Positions 22,385 through 33,346 of a stretch of DNA of 64,000 bases are shown here, piece by piece. A program made the position numbers and the translations under genes. The stretch comes from Isoetes taiwanensis. Taxonomy: Eukaryota > Streptophyta > Lycopodiopsida > Isoetales > Isoetaceae. Location of the stretch: assembly GCA_021234155.1 (NCBI GenBank), contig JAJEKV010000019.1, positions 2,612,697-2,676,696 on the forward strand. The letters run 5' to 3'. The notes below the pieces were generated by a model, which saw only the letters and a program-made list of their open reading frames with translations, was not told the origin of the DNA and ran no database searches. Position 1 is the first letter of the stretch. Every line of letters starts with the position of its first letter.

Positions 22385-22842
22385 TCAACATTCTTGTAAT
22401 ACTTGAAATGAATTATTGTTGTTATATTCATTCAAACTATCAATATGTGAGTATGATTCACTAATATCTGATAACTCATCTTGGGTAGTGCCGTTTTGAT
22501 TGATTACAGTACCTCTTTGCCCGTTGCCTCTATCCTTGCTTGGAAACTTCACAACAATACCAGACTGTCTCCCCCGAAATATATTATTATCCTTAAAATA
22601 CAATTTTGTTATCGGACTCGATTTATTAAATTAGCAATATAATCCCTTTCATTAAAGGAGATATCTTTCCTTTTCATATAACTGGATTGTTCCACATTAA
22701 TTTCCTTTGTATTTAGATTGATATTCTCTTTGCCTGCATAATGGATCTGCAATCCCTTATCTAGCACTTTGATATTTCCATGTTTAACTGCTTCACATCT
22801 TTCCTTATATAGATGTTTACTTTGTTCGGTACTCAAAAGCAA
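22385..22842 (-). pseudogene. Minus-strand coding fragment, possibly LINE or other retroelement
   Basis: Two adjoining minus-strand open frames (22842-22609 and 22603-22385) read as one protein with a stop and shift at about 22606. The first is polar and Lys-rich (STEQSKHLYKERCEAVKHG). The second is Gly/Asn/Ser-rich and ends NNNNSFQVLQEC. A polar linker ending in an FQVL-type phrase recalls the region between the two halves of plant LINE proteins, but this is weak. It is opposite in strand to the LTR-like block and so probably unrelated to it. Confidence 0.3.
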
Positions 22843-23047
22843 GAGACGCCCTTCGTTCTAGAAGGCGAATGAAGGCGAATGAGTCCAAACTTTTATGAGG
22901 TTTATGAAAATCCAAAGAAGGTCCATGAGAATCTAAAGAATCATGATGGTCACAAGAAAAAAAGAGGGGGCATTTTGGGAAATCGAAAAATATGGAAAAT
23001 TTGGTAAATACTTTACGAATAATTTTTCTTGTGGACTATAAAAATAC

Positions 23048-23097
23048 ATTCTATTCTATTCTATTCTATTCTATTCTATTCTATTCTATTCTATTCT
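23048..23097. repeat. (ATTCT)n microsatellite, about 10 units
   Basis: An uninterrupted run of the pentanucleotide CTATT/ATTCT covering about 49 bp, with no mismatch. Confidence 0.95.
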
Positions 23098-23341
23098 TTA
23101 TGCTTTTACGAGCAACATGGAGTGGAAAGTTCTCATCCTAGTCCGCATCAAGGTAGCGGATAATCTAAGAAAGCAAGTTGATCAACGTAGTTATCTTGGA
23201 ACGTTCTCAGGACATGGTACCAGATGATCTAAGAGATCGAACACACAAGCAAAGAGAGAAAGCACCATTATGTAGGAAAGATTAGCCTATAAATACTTTC
23301 TTGCGAAAAATGCTTTAACTAAGTTGTTGATAAGATGTTAG

Positions 23342-23569
23342 ATGGATTGGCAATGGCATTTCCAATGTTCTCGTTGTGCTATGGACATCTTCATTAGCAA
23401 AAAAATGTTCAATCTTAAACATAGCGACTTACATAGATTGAACCTCATGCTACAAAGCAATTCCCCTAAACAATTGAGTTCTGGCATACTTAATCGTATT
23501 CTATTGCTCAAAGACCGAAATGATACACTGTTGACCGCAATCTTTGACAACCTAGAGGTTAGCAGGTAG
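23342..23569 (+). CDS. Hypothetical 75-codon open frame
   Basis: An ATG open frame (DWQWHFQCSRCAMDIFISKK, then LNLMLQSNSPKQLSSGILNR) that looks soluble and exon-like. It runs directly into the first unit of the tandem array at 23558. No family is recognised. It may be an exon fragment caught at the edge of the array. Confidence 0.2.
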   Translation: MDWQWHFQCSRCAMDIFISKKMFNLKHSDLHRLNLMLQSNSPKQLSSGILNRILLLKDRNDTLLTAIFDNLEVSR

Positions 23570-24060
23570 ACTTGGAGAGATTCAAGGCTATGGAGTTCTT
23601 TCAGTCTCTAAGGCAAGAATTCCCTTATGATAGACAAGAGCTTTGTGCCACTTATCAGGGTATTGCTGGTGCCTAGATAGTTAGCAGGTAGACTTATTTT
23701 TATGTAATGCCTTTAATTGGAGAGATTTAAGGCTCTGGAGTTCTTTCAGAAGAGCTTTGTGCCACTTATCAGTGTATTGCTGGTGCCTAGATAGTTAGCA
23801 GGAAGACTTATTTTTATATAATGCCTTTGATTGCTGGAGTTCTTTCAGTCACTAAGGCAGGAACTCCCTTATGATAGACAAAAGAGCTTTGTGCCACTTA
23901 TCAGGGTATCGCTGGTACCTAGATAGTTAGCAGGTAAAATTATTTTTTTATAGTGCATTTAATTGGAGATAATTCAAGGGTCTGGAGATCTTTCAGTCAC
24001 TAAAACAGGAATTCCCTTATGATAAAGAAAAGAGCTTTGTGCCTCTTGGTCTGGTATCGC
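23558..24060. repeat. Four-unit tandem array, 114-132 bp
   Basis: GTTAGCAGG(T)AGACTT begins units at about 23558, 23680, 23794 and 23926. Each has GGAGTTCTTTCAG, CTTATGATAGACA(A)AGAGC in three of the four, and GTGCCACTTATCAG. The second unit lacks the CTAAGGCAAGAATTC segment. Similarity is high for the window, so the array is relatively young. It ends about 1.7 kb before the kinase start. Confidence 0.85.
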
Positions 24061-25632
24061 TGATTGAAGGTCTGCAGGCTACGTACCTACACGCAACTCT
24101 TACTGCATTCTTGATCCTTTGATCTTTAAAAGACGAATAATGACTTTCAAATAATAGGTAGCAGAACATGCACAAATTAAAGAAGCTAATGAAACAATGG
24201 CTGCACCAGCATAACAGGACCTCTTTGTATTTTATAGCAGTCTTGGATATGGATTATAATCTTGCATGTAGATGCAATGTGGACACTTTAATATGAAAAT
24301 CAAGAAATTCCTATTATGAATATAAGAAATGTACCGATGTCATGCAAAGACTTGCTGGCGACCGAACAATCCACTGGACATGTTTAGAGCTTGAATTGGC
24401 AAAACCAGAGAGTATTCACCAAAGTACATGTAATGTATTAAAGAACCAAATGGTCTGCATATACTGCACAAACAAAAACAGAGTTTGATTCTAAGTGTCA
24501 CTGCAAATAGTCCAACTAATATTTGACAAACAAAGCACGAACTCCATTTGTTAAAATGATCCAAGATGAGTCAAGGAACCAGAGCATGCACCATAGTAAA
24601 AGTACTGATAATTGAATAGACCTATGAAACAGACAAGAGATCCCAAGTGGAATATATTGCAGTGCAGCTCAAACTAGCTCCACGAGATTATTGCGGTTAT
24701 GGGTGTCTGAGTGCCTCCTTGGTAGGTAAGCTTTTGAAGCAACAGCATAATGTAAAAGAATTTTGTCAACATGTTAACAGGCATGAGCAAATTGTGCGTT
24801 CTTTTTTCCACCTAGGCTTCTGTAAGGTTGGTGGTTGCAGTGGCAAAAGATGGCTGGTTCAATTTCCACAGTCAGCTGCATCCATGTACTCCTGTATGGT
24901 ACATGACATTGATAATTGCATTCACCAAGCATAAAATAAGCGGTAAGAGACTTTTGGAAATGTTGCTTACTAAAATCTCAGCTGGATGCCTACGCGTCTT
25001 CTACTGACTGAACAAGTGATAATGCCAACCTGTGTGTCTACTGTCTAACCAAATGTAGGGCACCAAGGTAAATGAGCAGAAGAGGTACTACAGTATATCG
25101 TGAGAGCAAAGATACTATCCAGGTCCCTTTTCCAGACTAGCCATGTGGATGTTCTGCATGCCCGATGAAAAGAGATGTCCAAGCACCTTTTAAACATTCG
25201 GCACAAACAAGAAGACGATCAATGCAGTCACAATAAGATGCTTTCAAATCATTCTCTATATAACCTTTTCTCGTGAATGTGAAATACATATTAATTAAGC
25301 TAGACAATCACCTGCGTTGCGGACACAAATCAATACAATAGCATCTAACGTTTTTACCTTTGTTGCATGTTGTCGTTGTATTCTAGTCCAAGAAGGCCTT
25401 CAGCGTTCTCATTACAGAGCTCATGTATATCAGACATAAATGATGCTGTGGCATGAATATCCAATTCAGAAAGGATGCAACATAAACCAATTAAGCAAAA
25501 TATTGAGAAGTGATCAGTTTCAATCTATCTGGAATGCGTCCCACTCATGGAAGCATCCTGAGGCCAGGAATAGAATAAAGGGAAAGTGCTGCAAAAAGGT
25601 CATGAAATGCTTACGTTGCATCTACGGTTTGT
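24061..25632. other. 5' flank of kinase gene, no resolved feature
   Basis: AT-moderate DNA with short open frames on both strands (for example 24647-24934 on +, 25440-25664 on +), none recognised. No clear TATA box can be assigned. A polypyrimidine stretch ending CATCCAG at 25727 could be a 3' splice site for an intron in the 5' leader, which would place the ATG at 25750 in the last exon. Confidence 0.35.
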
Positions 25633-25749
25633 ATGGCTGGCTTTGGGATACTTTCTATTGTTAGTAATGGCAGAACAGGTATAAAATTGCCCACTTGCAT
25701 TCTGTTGGTACTACTTACATCATCCAGAGCCGAAGAACAGAAAGACGCA

Positions 25750-26823
25750 ATGAACACAGAGATGGAGGAGACGGAAGAACAACTTCTCAATTACGCTTAT
25801 TGGGCTTCATATCCCAATCTGTTAGAGCGCTATGATCTGGTAAAGGAGATCGGCAAGGGTGGCCAAGCCACGGTTTTTCTTTGCAGGAGTAAAAGGGGAA
25901 GCAAGAAACGGTTTGCTTGCAAGACCATCTCAACAACGGAGGTAGAATACACAGACCCAGAGAAGGAGGAGATTTCGATCATGAAAAAATTAGACAGATG
26001 CCCTGGAATAGTCCATCTACACGAAGGAATCAAAGACGACGGATTCTGGCACTTGATCATGGAACTGTGCGAATGTAGCTTGCTTGACCTAATCGCCGAG
26101 AAAGGCAGGCTGTGCGAAGAGGAAGCAGCTCTTCTTATTCGAAACCTTGCATTAGCTATACAGAGTCTGCATCAAAACGGTATTATCCACAGAGATTTGA
26201 AGCCAGACAACATCCTTGTGGCCTCAGCAGAAGAACCCTACGATGTTAGGGTTTCGGATTTTGGCAGCTCGGCTTGTTTTGAATATTTTGCTCCCAATTT
26301 TACATCCATAGTTGGGACTCCAGACTACATGGCTCCTGAGGTTTGGCATGGGTTTTATTCGACAGAGATAGACATCTGGGGTCTGGGTTTGATACTGTAT
26401 CAGTCCCTTACTGGCCTGTATCACTTATCAGATTCAGAGTCTGATTCAGAGGCTGATTCAGAGGCTGATTCAGAGATTATGTGCCAACAGCTCCTTCATG
26501 GCGACGATTTGGCTGCATCACAATTGGAATGGCCCCCTGGGTTGGTGTCAGAACAAGCAAGGAGTCTTGTTTTGAGTATGTTAAGGCCTGATCCAGACCA
26601 AAGAATATCTTTGCAGCAGATTTTATCTCACCCCTGGGTGGTGGAATTCTCAGTTCCATGTGAAAGGAAGAAGATTTTACCTGATCAAAATGAAAAGGCA
26701 GCAGATCAAAGTTTAAATCAGAAAAGGCCTTGCTACGAAAATACTACATGCATGCTTCCTTCTAAACTCGTCAGAATTCAAGGGACAAATAATGGAGCAG
26801 TGAAGCCATCTGCAATTGCTTGA
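25750..26823 (+). CDS. Plant Ser/Thr protein kinase (CAMK/CDPK-like catalytic domain), intronless
   Basis: An uninterrupted kinase of 357 residues from ATG 25750, or 396 from the in-frame ATG 25633 (numbering below uses 396). The catalytic domain spans about 67-336. Key parts are the Gly loop GKGGQATV (74-81, third Gly replaced by Ala79), Lys97 in FACK, Glu112/113 in helix C, HRDLKPDN (186-193, an RD kinase), DFG (209-211), GTPDYMAPE (228-236), Asp247 in DIWGLG and Arg324. It should phosphorylate Ser/Thr and act in the cytosol or nucleus. There are no EF hands, membrane segment or NAF motif, so it is not a full CDPK or CIPK. An acidic DSEx repeat lies at 267-281. ATG 25750 is preferred because residues 1-39 lack kinase homology and may be leader sequence. 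It ends with tandem TGA codons. Confidence 0.93.
   Translation: MNTEMEETEEQLLNYAYWASYPNLLERYDLVKEIGKGGQATVFLCRSKRGSKKRFACKTISTTEVEYTDPEKEEISIMKKLDRCPGIVHLHEGIKDDGFWHLIMELCECSLLDLIAEKGRLCEEEAALLIRNLALAIQSLHQNGIIHRDLKPDNILVASAEEPYDVRVSDFGSSACFEYFAPNFTSIVGTPDYMAPEVWHGFYSTEIDIWGLGLILYQSLTGLYHLSDSESDSEADSEADSEIMCQQLLHGDDLAASQLEWPPGLVSEQARSLVLSMLRPDPDQRISLQQILSHPWVVEFSVPCERKKILPDQNEKAADQSLNQKRPCYENTTCMLPSKLVRIQGTNNGAVKPSAIA
26431..26478 (+). repeat. In-frame 12-bp repeat, four units, in kinase
   Basis: GATTCAGAG(T/G)CT is repeated four times (26431, 26443, 26455, 26467; last unit ends ATT) and encodes DSES-DSEA-DSEA-DSEI. It falls between subdomain IX and the helix G region. Unit length is a multiple of three, so copy changes keep the frame. 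Serines followed by acidic residues are possible CK2 targets, by inference. Confidence 0.9.
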
Positions 26824-27656
26824 TGATGAAAAGAAATAGCCCCTGACGAGGAAGCTGTAGGAAGCCCTAGAAAACATTTTGTCATATGGCTTGGCATTCT
26901 TTTGTACATAAGTTGTATATGGATTTTGGAACTATGGATATTTGTGCTGATCAAGGTTGGTTTGATATGCCACCTCCATACTTGATGTATAGACATATTC
27001 TTTCAATACAATTATTTATCTCAGATCAATCCATGAATTTATGTAGGATGACCATCGCATGCGTTTTCAGCATCCAATTGTGACTCTCTTGTTGAGATTG
27101 TTTTTATCAGATACAGTAAATTTAGACCGGGCCATGAACATTTCTCTTTCTCGATTTCACTTTTAAAAAGTGACCTCAGAAGAATGTCCTTTTCAAGCTT
27201 TAGCAAATTTTAGATACATTAGATGAGGCGTCGATGTTTAATTCATGAGCATTGTCTGTACTATTTTCAATACTCTAAAATTGTAGAATGCTCTGCCTTG
27301 ATGTCTTTTGCTCTCTTCACAAGTACATAACATAAAATAGTATTTTGGCAAATAAGTAAAAATTATAGGGGCATTTTATAAATTTTCCCAATAATATTCC
27401 CCTTTGGATATAACACCTTGTTTAGTTGTCTCTCTTGTAAAGGTCTGACTGCTATGCCAAATAACTGCAATGAAGAAGAAGCAGAAAAGGACAACAATGC
27501 TTTCACTAATTATTCACCATAAATAAATCCAAATTAGTAAAGAAAAATACAATGTTATAAGCTATTGCTTGCTTCTCCAAATTTGAGGTTTTACAACTCT
27601 TTGAACAATAGGAGGGGAGTCTCGATTGTCTTAAGGAAGCTTGCTCCAGCTTATCT
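26824..27656. other. 3' flank of kinase
   Basis: AT-rich DNA expected to hold the 3' UTR. AATAAA-like words are present only well downstream (about 27520), so the poly(A) site cannot be placed. No other gene is seen. Confidence 0.4.
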
Positions 27657-27938
27657 TTAGGTGTTGTGGTTCAGATTATTCTGATTGCCTCGACACAAAG
27701 CTTTGTCCCAATAGATACTTCTTAGTATCACCACTGTGGTCCATTCAAGATCGGGCTTGTTACTCTTTTCGCGGATGCAAACCAATCGCCAGTTTGGGGA
27801 GACAGACGGATAGATAAACGCCTGCGGTGATGGTCTCGGCCAGGTATATAATAGGTTTTTGTAGTGATTCCCTTCTATTTCATCAAGCAAGTAAAATTCC
27901 AGTCCCCGGGTGAAGAAGGAAATTCTCACAATGTACAA
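27657..27938 (-). CDS. Hypothetical protein fragment, 93 codons
   Basis: The minus-strand frame reads as credible protein (LEFYLLDEIEGNHYKNLLYT, then PSVSPNWRLVCIREKSNKPD and EWTTVVILRSIYWDKALC), with Trp, Tyr and charged residues well spread. No domain is recognised. It starts with ATG but the upstream flank shows no promoter. It could be an exon, or a remnant inserted downstream of the kinase. The tail-to-tail arrangement with the kinase would be normal for a neighbour gene. Confidence 0.28.
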   Translation of the reverse strand: MYIVRISFFTRGLEFYLLDEIEGNHYKNLLYTWPRPSPQAFIYPSVSPNWRLVCIREKSNKPDLEWTTVVILRSIYWDKALCRGNQNNLNHNT

Positions 27939-30149
27939 TTCTCAAAGACGGCTACTTTCTCGTCAACTTCCAGCCTATCTCTCAATAACTCTCCTTAAAA
28001 GAAACATGTAGCAAAGTAACTAAGTATTGATCAGCCTAAGTTTAACATATGTTTACATGATGTAATATCTAAATCTAATGTTTTAGAGTGATCAAGAAGG
28101 CCAAACGATATTGAATTGGACTTCAGTGAAAGTGAATTACATGAATAGTAATGGATAGAAAGATTATCATGCAAAAGGTCAACAATATCCAGGAGCTTAG
28201 CCTCTTTGGACATTCAAGGAACCAGGTTATAAAGTCTCTAGATTCTATTCTCGATCCTTCAAGTTCCCCAATACGAAAGTAGTAAATGCAAGTGGGGGGA
28301 ATTCGATTCCCCAAGAAAGGAAACACTAGGCGATGGAGACATTAATGTTCCAAGAAAATGCCCGATGGCTTGCCCAAATCAAACCTTTTGATTGCAAACA
28401 CTAGGACCGAAAAATCCAGATGATTTAGGTAATGCGAGCGTCATGGCCGTATTGCATCAATTCTTCACATTCCTGTCCCGCTTGATGCATTTATAATGGA
28501 TATAAAGCTACATGTTGGTACCGCACCACCAAGTGATTTTCCTCGAACTTGAACGCGAGAGACAAGCTTCGGGATTAAATCTATAGCCTTATGGTGCATT
28601 TGGCTCCATAAGAGTAGGGTAGCCATCCGTAATTCAATACCTCCAAAATGTAACTATTGAAAGATCAGCTTAGCCAAGACCTGAAACCGCCGCTCATTCA
28701 TATATGGTTTGATTATGATGAGATCATGGTGCTCGTTTCAGATGGATTTTAACCCACTGATCATTCAGATACAAAAGTTTCTGTTTAATGATTTTCGTGG
28801 TCCGACCAAAGAATAAGTATCCGGATCAATATACCCAAGAAATTTATTCTAGAAGATGCGTTCAAAATAAACATTGGAAAATTAAAAATGGTTTTCAACG
28901 ATCAAGCCGCCGGTGAAGAGTTTTGTATTCCCATCTTTCTATGAGGGTAGATTGGAACATTTATTAGTGCTATATCCCAACAAAATCTAGAGTTCCTCCC
29001 ATAGATGTGGGACAAAGGACATGAAGTTCTAAGAGTCTGCGCGTGCCGTGAAATAAGTTTTAAGTGTATTAATGCACTTATCACATGAGGTTAGGAGAAA
29101 ATCAGCAGCTAATTCTCCACTTCACCGCCGCAGCATGAAGTGCTAACGATAACATCGCCCACTATCACCCACTAGCAAACCACATTACTATCATGCCACC
29201 GCAGACTCACCCAAACAGATGATAATGAGCACAAAGAGCACAAATTTTTTGAGTTCAAAATGTAACATCCCAAAGAAATTCCCTCAATTTGATACCGAAC
29301 TGTGAATTGTAAGATAGGTCAACATCAACCACTTGTTCCTCAAGATCGGGAGTCAATGTTCGCTTATCGAGCCAATGTCCTCGTAAGATGACGAATTTAA
29401 GCACTCAAGACAACATGCTAACATAATAGAGACCATTTTCTTTTGAAGCACTCCAGTTTCAGCCTTCTTCTTTGCATGTTGCATGAACTAGTTGAGCATC
29501 TGTTGTTTCAAACCTAGAAAAAAAAGTAAAAGAAAGTACATCTAATTTTGGAAGATTAACCATGCTATGAGCAAGAACAAGTTATGGCTGACAATGACCT
29601 AAAACTAAAAGGAGATGTTAGAAAATAAGTAGAAAAGGACAAGAGAAAAGACTTTGAGACTAATAAGCAATGGTCTATTGTAGACTTAAGGAAAGTTAAA
29701 ACATCTAATTGCACTTTTCCTCTTTGCTTTCTTTCATTCCTCAGATGTCTATTCTTTCCTCCTCAATCGTCATTTTGCTTCATAGTGGCCTGGGATGAGT
29801 TGTTTGAAACATCGTACTTTGAATGCGCTTCTAAACCCTTCAATGTAGAGTAGCCAAAACATCTCGTATTTGTAAGGTAACTTTGAAGTCTTTTCTCCAT
29901 TGGTTCCTCCATCAAAACGACCTTTTTGCTCTGCTACATTGCTGCATCCGTTTGAAGATTACCAGATAAAACAAAGTGGTACAATGTTATTGACCAAACC
30001 CTAATTGGAAACTTTTTCTTTCTAATATCTTTGCTTTCTGAATGCTCAATGATCGAGATTGTGTGGTGTTTTAATGAAGGAATCGTAGGTGCTGAGTTTT
30101 CCTGCCAAAATTGAGAAATGAAGAATCATTTGTTGCGCTTGATCAAGGC
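27939..30149. other. No supported gene
   Basis: AT-rich, with short unrecognised frames only. A tRNA T-loop-like word (GGGGAATTCGATTCCCC, near 28298) lacks a cloverleaf around it. Confidence 0.45.
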
Positions 30150-30470
30150 TATTTTTCATAATCATCCATTTTTTGTTGTTGTTATCTTATGTCTCCGTTG
30201 GTTTGTTACTAGTTTTTCCTCCCATCCTTTTTCCCTCCTTTTTCCTTGCCCCTTGAAATTGCCTCAACCCCTTTTTTCCCCTCGCCCTTCGAATGTTAGA
30301 AATATGTGATGTGGAGCATTGTTTAAAAAATGCTAAATATAGTTAGACTGTTGGCAACTAAATCTCCATTGAACATGCCACAGTTCTTATTTCATAAACA
30401 AATAGGTTGAGTAATCAAAGATGATGGTCTTGCTCATGATCCGTCTTTATTCTCTATAATTAGGAAATGT
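30150..30470. repeat. Diverged direct duplication, unit 1
   Basis: Shares ordered blocks with 30783-31080: TAATCATCCATTTT, TTTTTCCTTGCCCCTT, CTTCGAATGTTAGAA, ATTGTTTAAAAAA, GAGTAATCAAAGATGATG and TCTCTATAATTA. Both copies run in the same direction. This copy has an extra CCTCAACCCCTTTTTTCCCC piece. Confidence 0.7.
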
Positions 30471-30782
30471 ACCCTAAGCTTGACCTTATGTAATGGTCAT
30501 GCATTGATCGTCAACTTAACTGGGATTTTTCACAAGGAACGGTGAGTCCATGTGGTTGTCTTAAGGAGTATACCCACTGACTTGGCAGGTACAATAATGA
30601 TCCTAATTGCAGCTTTTGTTCAGCCTAGAAAAAGCTTTGTTCTCCTATATAGATATCTATGTTTCCCATGCAGAAATATTAAATTATCCTGGTGCAAACA
30701 TCGCTTATCTAAATATGTCCGCATTGAACGTTAAAAACAATGTCAAGCTCATACTAGTAAGTGTGAGGGCATTTGCTTTGCC
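30471..30782. other. Segment between the duplicated units
   Basis: Open in two + frames for 60-61 codons (LIAAFVQPRKSFVLLYRYLC at about 30597; SYIDIYVSHAEILNYPGANI at about 30640). Either could be an exon. Neither is recognised. Confidence 0.25.
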
Positions 30783-31080
30783 AATGCAATAATCATCATC
30801 CATTTTGTTGTTTGTTGTCTGCTCGCTATTTGTTTTAATTTTTTCCCATCCTTTTTTCCTCCCTCTTTTTCCTTGCCCCTTCGAATGTTAGAACATAGAT
30901 ATGAGTATTGTTTAAAAAACAACGCAACATAGCACCATTGGCAAATCTAAATTTCCCATTATTGAACCGCTACTCTGGCTGCCACTCACTCTACAAATAG
31001 CCGAGTAATCAAAAAGATGATGATCCTGCTCCATGCTGTGGTAATATTCTCCATAATTATTAGAAGGTAGAAGTAATGCA
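30783..31080. repeat. Diverged direct duplication, unit 2
   Basis: Second copy of the 30150-30470 block, offset about 620 bp. It keeps TTTTTCCTTGCCCCTTCGAA and GAGTAATCAAAAAGATGATG and differs by indels and many substitutions. Confidence 0.7.
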
Positions 31081-31887
31081 AAGGTGGCAAGGAAGGTCCT
31101 AAGGCATATGCTCATAATTCCCTGGCCTTCTAATATAATACTTTTTCATCACCAACACTAAAGAATATTTCATGGATTACCATGCACCTAATAATCGTAT
31201 ATGCAAGAATGGAAAAATGAGAACCTCGCGTATAAGCCTGGGAAATATATAAAGAAAAGTGGCCTAAGTGGGAACCCCGCAACATAATTGGTAGGGATTG
31301 ACAGTGTTTGGCTCCATGGGTGGGACTTCCGGGCCATCCCTCACATGTGTGGTTTAGTCTGATGGCCACAAACCTGCCATTGACTTTTAATCATTCCGTA
31401 GTATAATCTCCATTATACTTTGTATATTTGATTGTCTCACTTTATGTACAGGTATATATTTTCACGGCACTTTCTCTATTAAGCATAAATGCTGGTTGTG
31501 AAAATATAAAGTGAAACATGGATGCTTTATTTAGAACCAGAAGAATCCTGAAATTCTTTGTGGAAGGTAAAGTGCATAAGCAGCCACATTTTATAAAACC
31601 CACTAATGAAATGACTTTACATTTCATGGGATGTTATGCTTCTACCTTCATGACTATCTAGGTTTTCAAAGCTTCAGGCGCGATATATAGTGATATAGTA
31701 AAATCTATCAAAGTTCAATTGTTATTTTAATAGTTTACCTTTTATCCCTCATTGCGCCCGTAAGTGGGAAAGGGGATGGATGCCCATCTTGTGGGACTAG
31801 CTTAACTCTTATAGGTCAAAAGATTCAAAGAAAATATCAGGTGACAAAAAGTACAGATATGGCTATTCTCGTGACGCGGTTTCATGA
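31081..31887. other. No supported gene
   Basis: AT-rich spacer. Minus frames at 31130-31369 and 31442-31627 are short and unrecognised. Confidence 0.4.
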
Positions 31888-32076
31888 AACGGGCTGGCTA
31901 AACTCTTTGACCGCCAGTGGCATTATATTTCGATTGAAATTTGGCAGGCCCCTCCAAAGAAGCCCGAAGATATCAAAAAGCGGAGGAGGAAGTGGATAGA
32001 TCAAGCTTGTATATTGAAAGTGGCTTTCCACCAGCCTTTGACCCATGGTCACGAAACCGCCAAAGTAATTACATAA
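31888..32076 (+). pseudogene. Coding-like fragment, 62 codons
   Basis: Open from a TGA at 31885 to TAA 32074. It contains RQWHYISIEIWQAPPKKPED and IKKRRRKWIDQACILKVAFH. The basic RRRKW stretch and alternating hydrophobics look like real protein. No start codon belongs to it, so it is an internal piece. Family unknown. Confidence 0.3.
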
Positions 32077-32259
32077 TTTATTTCTAAATCCATATTATAG
32101 TACAATCACAATGTAAGCGATATACGCCATTTGTTTATTACATATTCCAAACAATGGAGATAGTGATTATGTGGACTCGCCTCTAAAGCAGAGATGGATG
32201 CTCTTTCTTTAGAGCGTTAGCATGAAGGGCGTTCGCGCCTGCTCATAAATGGAAAACGG

Positions 32260-32499
32260 TTGCAGATGAAGCGGCTTTCATCTGCCGCGAAATGCTTTAT
32301 CTCCAAACCGGCCGTCACCACCCCTACGCCATCCCTTGTTCCTGTTATGGGAGAGAGCAGAACTCATGGAATACGCAAAGTAAGCATCGGGTATTACAAT
32401 GAGCGGTGTCTGAAGTCTCATAAGATGACATGCTTCGCGGTAAATAGACTTGTGCTAAAGTCGCTAAGGAGAACGAGAAAAGTCAACAGGATACCGTAA
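32260..32499 (+). CDS. Hypothetical basic open frame
   Basis: 79 codons, ATG at 32266. Rich in Ser, Lys and Arg (LSSAAKCFISKPAVTTPTPS). It is short and unrecognised; chance is likely enough that confidence is low. Confidence 0.15.
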   Translation: MQMKRLSSAAKCFISKPAVTTPTPSLVPVMGESRTHGIRKVSIGYYNERCLKSHKMTCFAVNRLVLKSLRRTRKVNRIP

Positions 32500-33140
32500 T
32501 AGGACAATATGTTCCGTATAAGTTATGGATAATGCATGGTTGTTGGCTCATATGGACGTAAGCTAAAGATTCTCGTCAGGTTGGTTCCATGATGATTATG
32601 AGCTGCCTGGTTGTAGTAGGGAAGGTATTATATATCCCGATCCCAAGTTCCACTTCACATTATATTACTCATCATTATTATTAATTTGTTCCCCATCACC
32701 CTATACCTCGAAGGGCATATGGGCAACATTTTCTAGATCAACCAAGGTTGATATGTGGTTACATTTGATTCAAGAACCATCTCATAATTTGAACAAAAAA
32801 GTCAATCTAGCAACAAGGATTATAACCTCCGGAGAGTAGCCCAAATCACACGGGGAATCCTGGACGACATTATTGAGTTGGACACCGTAGCTTCATGTAA
32901 ATGTTTGAAGACACTATTGGGTATGCTGCAGGTCGCGACAAGACGTGCTAGGACTCATCCATCGTGATTCTTCTAAGTGATTCCGGGCGCCGTCCGGCAT
33001 TTGTTGTAGAACCTTTGCTCTTCCGTCGCCGATGCATATCATAACTACGAGAATCCCAATGACAAACCCGTATCATGCCGCATTGTCAACCACCAGCGGC
33101 TCCACGCATCCGCAATTTCGAAAATTTTAATATGGAAAGA
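32500..33140. other. No supported gene
   Basis: Mixed spacer without long open frames or repeats. Confidence 0.45.
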
Positions 33141-33167
33141 GCTCTCGTGACGTCAAAGTTGATGCCG

Positions 33168-33300
33168 AGCGATGATTTGATGGGACGCATGGTGGTGGTG
33201 ATGGTAGTGGTGAATATTCTCAAGGCCGATGCGCGCTACCGCCGCTGATGATTTTGATGATGGTATTGTGTGGTGGTGATGATGATGATGGTGATAGTTA
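33168..33300. repeat. GAT/GTG triplet-rich simple repeat
   Basis: ATGGTGGTGGTGATGGTAGT and, later, GTGGTGGTGATGATGATGATGG form an imperfect trinucleotide tract. On the minus strand this reads as runs of His, which explains the His-rich open frame there. Confidence 0.75.
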
Positions 33301-33346
33301 CAGTGTGTGCTATGGGTATATCTAATGATGTTGATGACCCATTGTT

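Noticed and set aside
23558-24060. CRISPR array
   Set aside because: Units are contiguous near-identical tandem repeats without spacers, in a eukaryotic context.
25678-25727. 50-bp intron (CAG/GTATAA to CATCCAG) within the kinase leader
   Set aside because: Shorter than usual plant introns; only the acceptor side is kept as a possibility for a longer leader intron.
25830-26659. Minus-strand frames inside the kinase
   Set aside because: Shadows of the kinase coding strand.
28290-28312. tRNA T-arm (GGGGAATTCGATTCCCC)
   Set aside because: No acceptor, D or anticodon arms can be placed around it on either strand.
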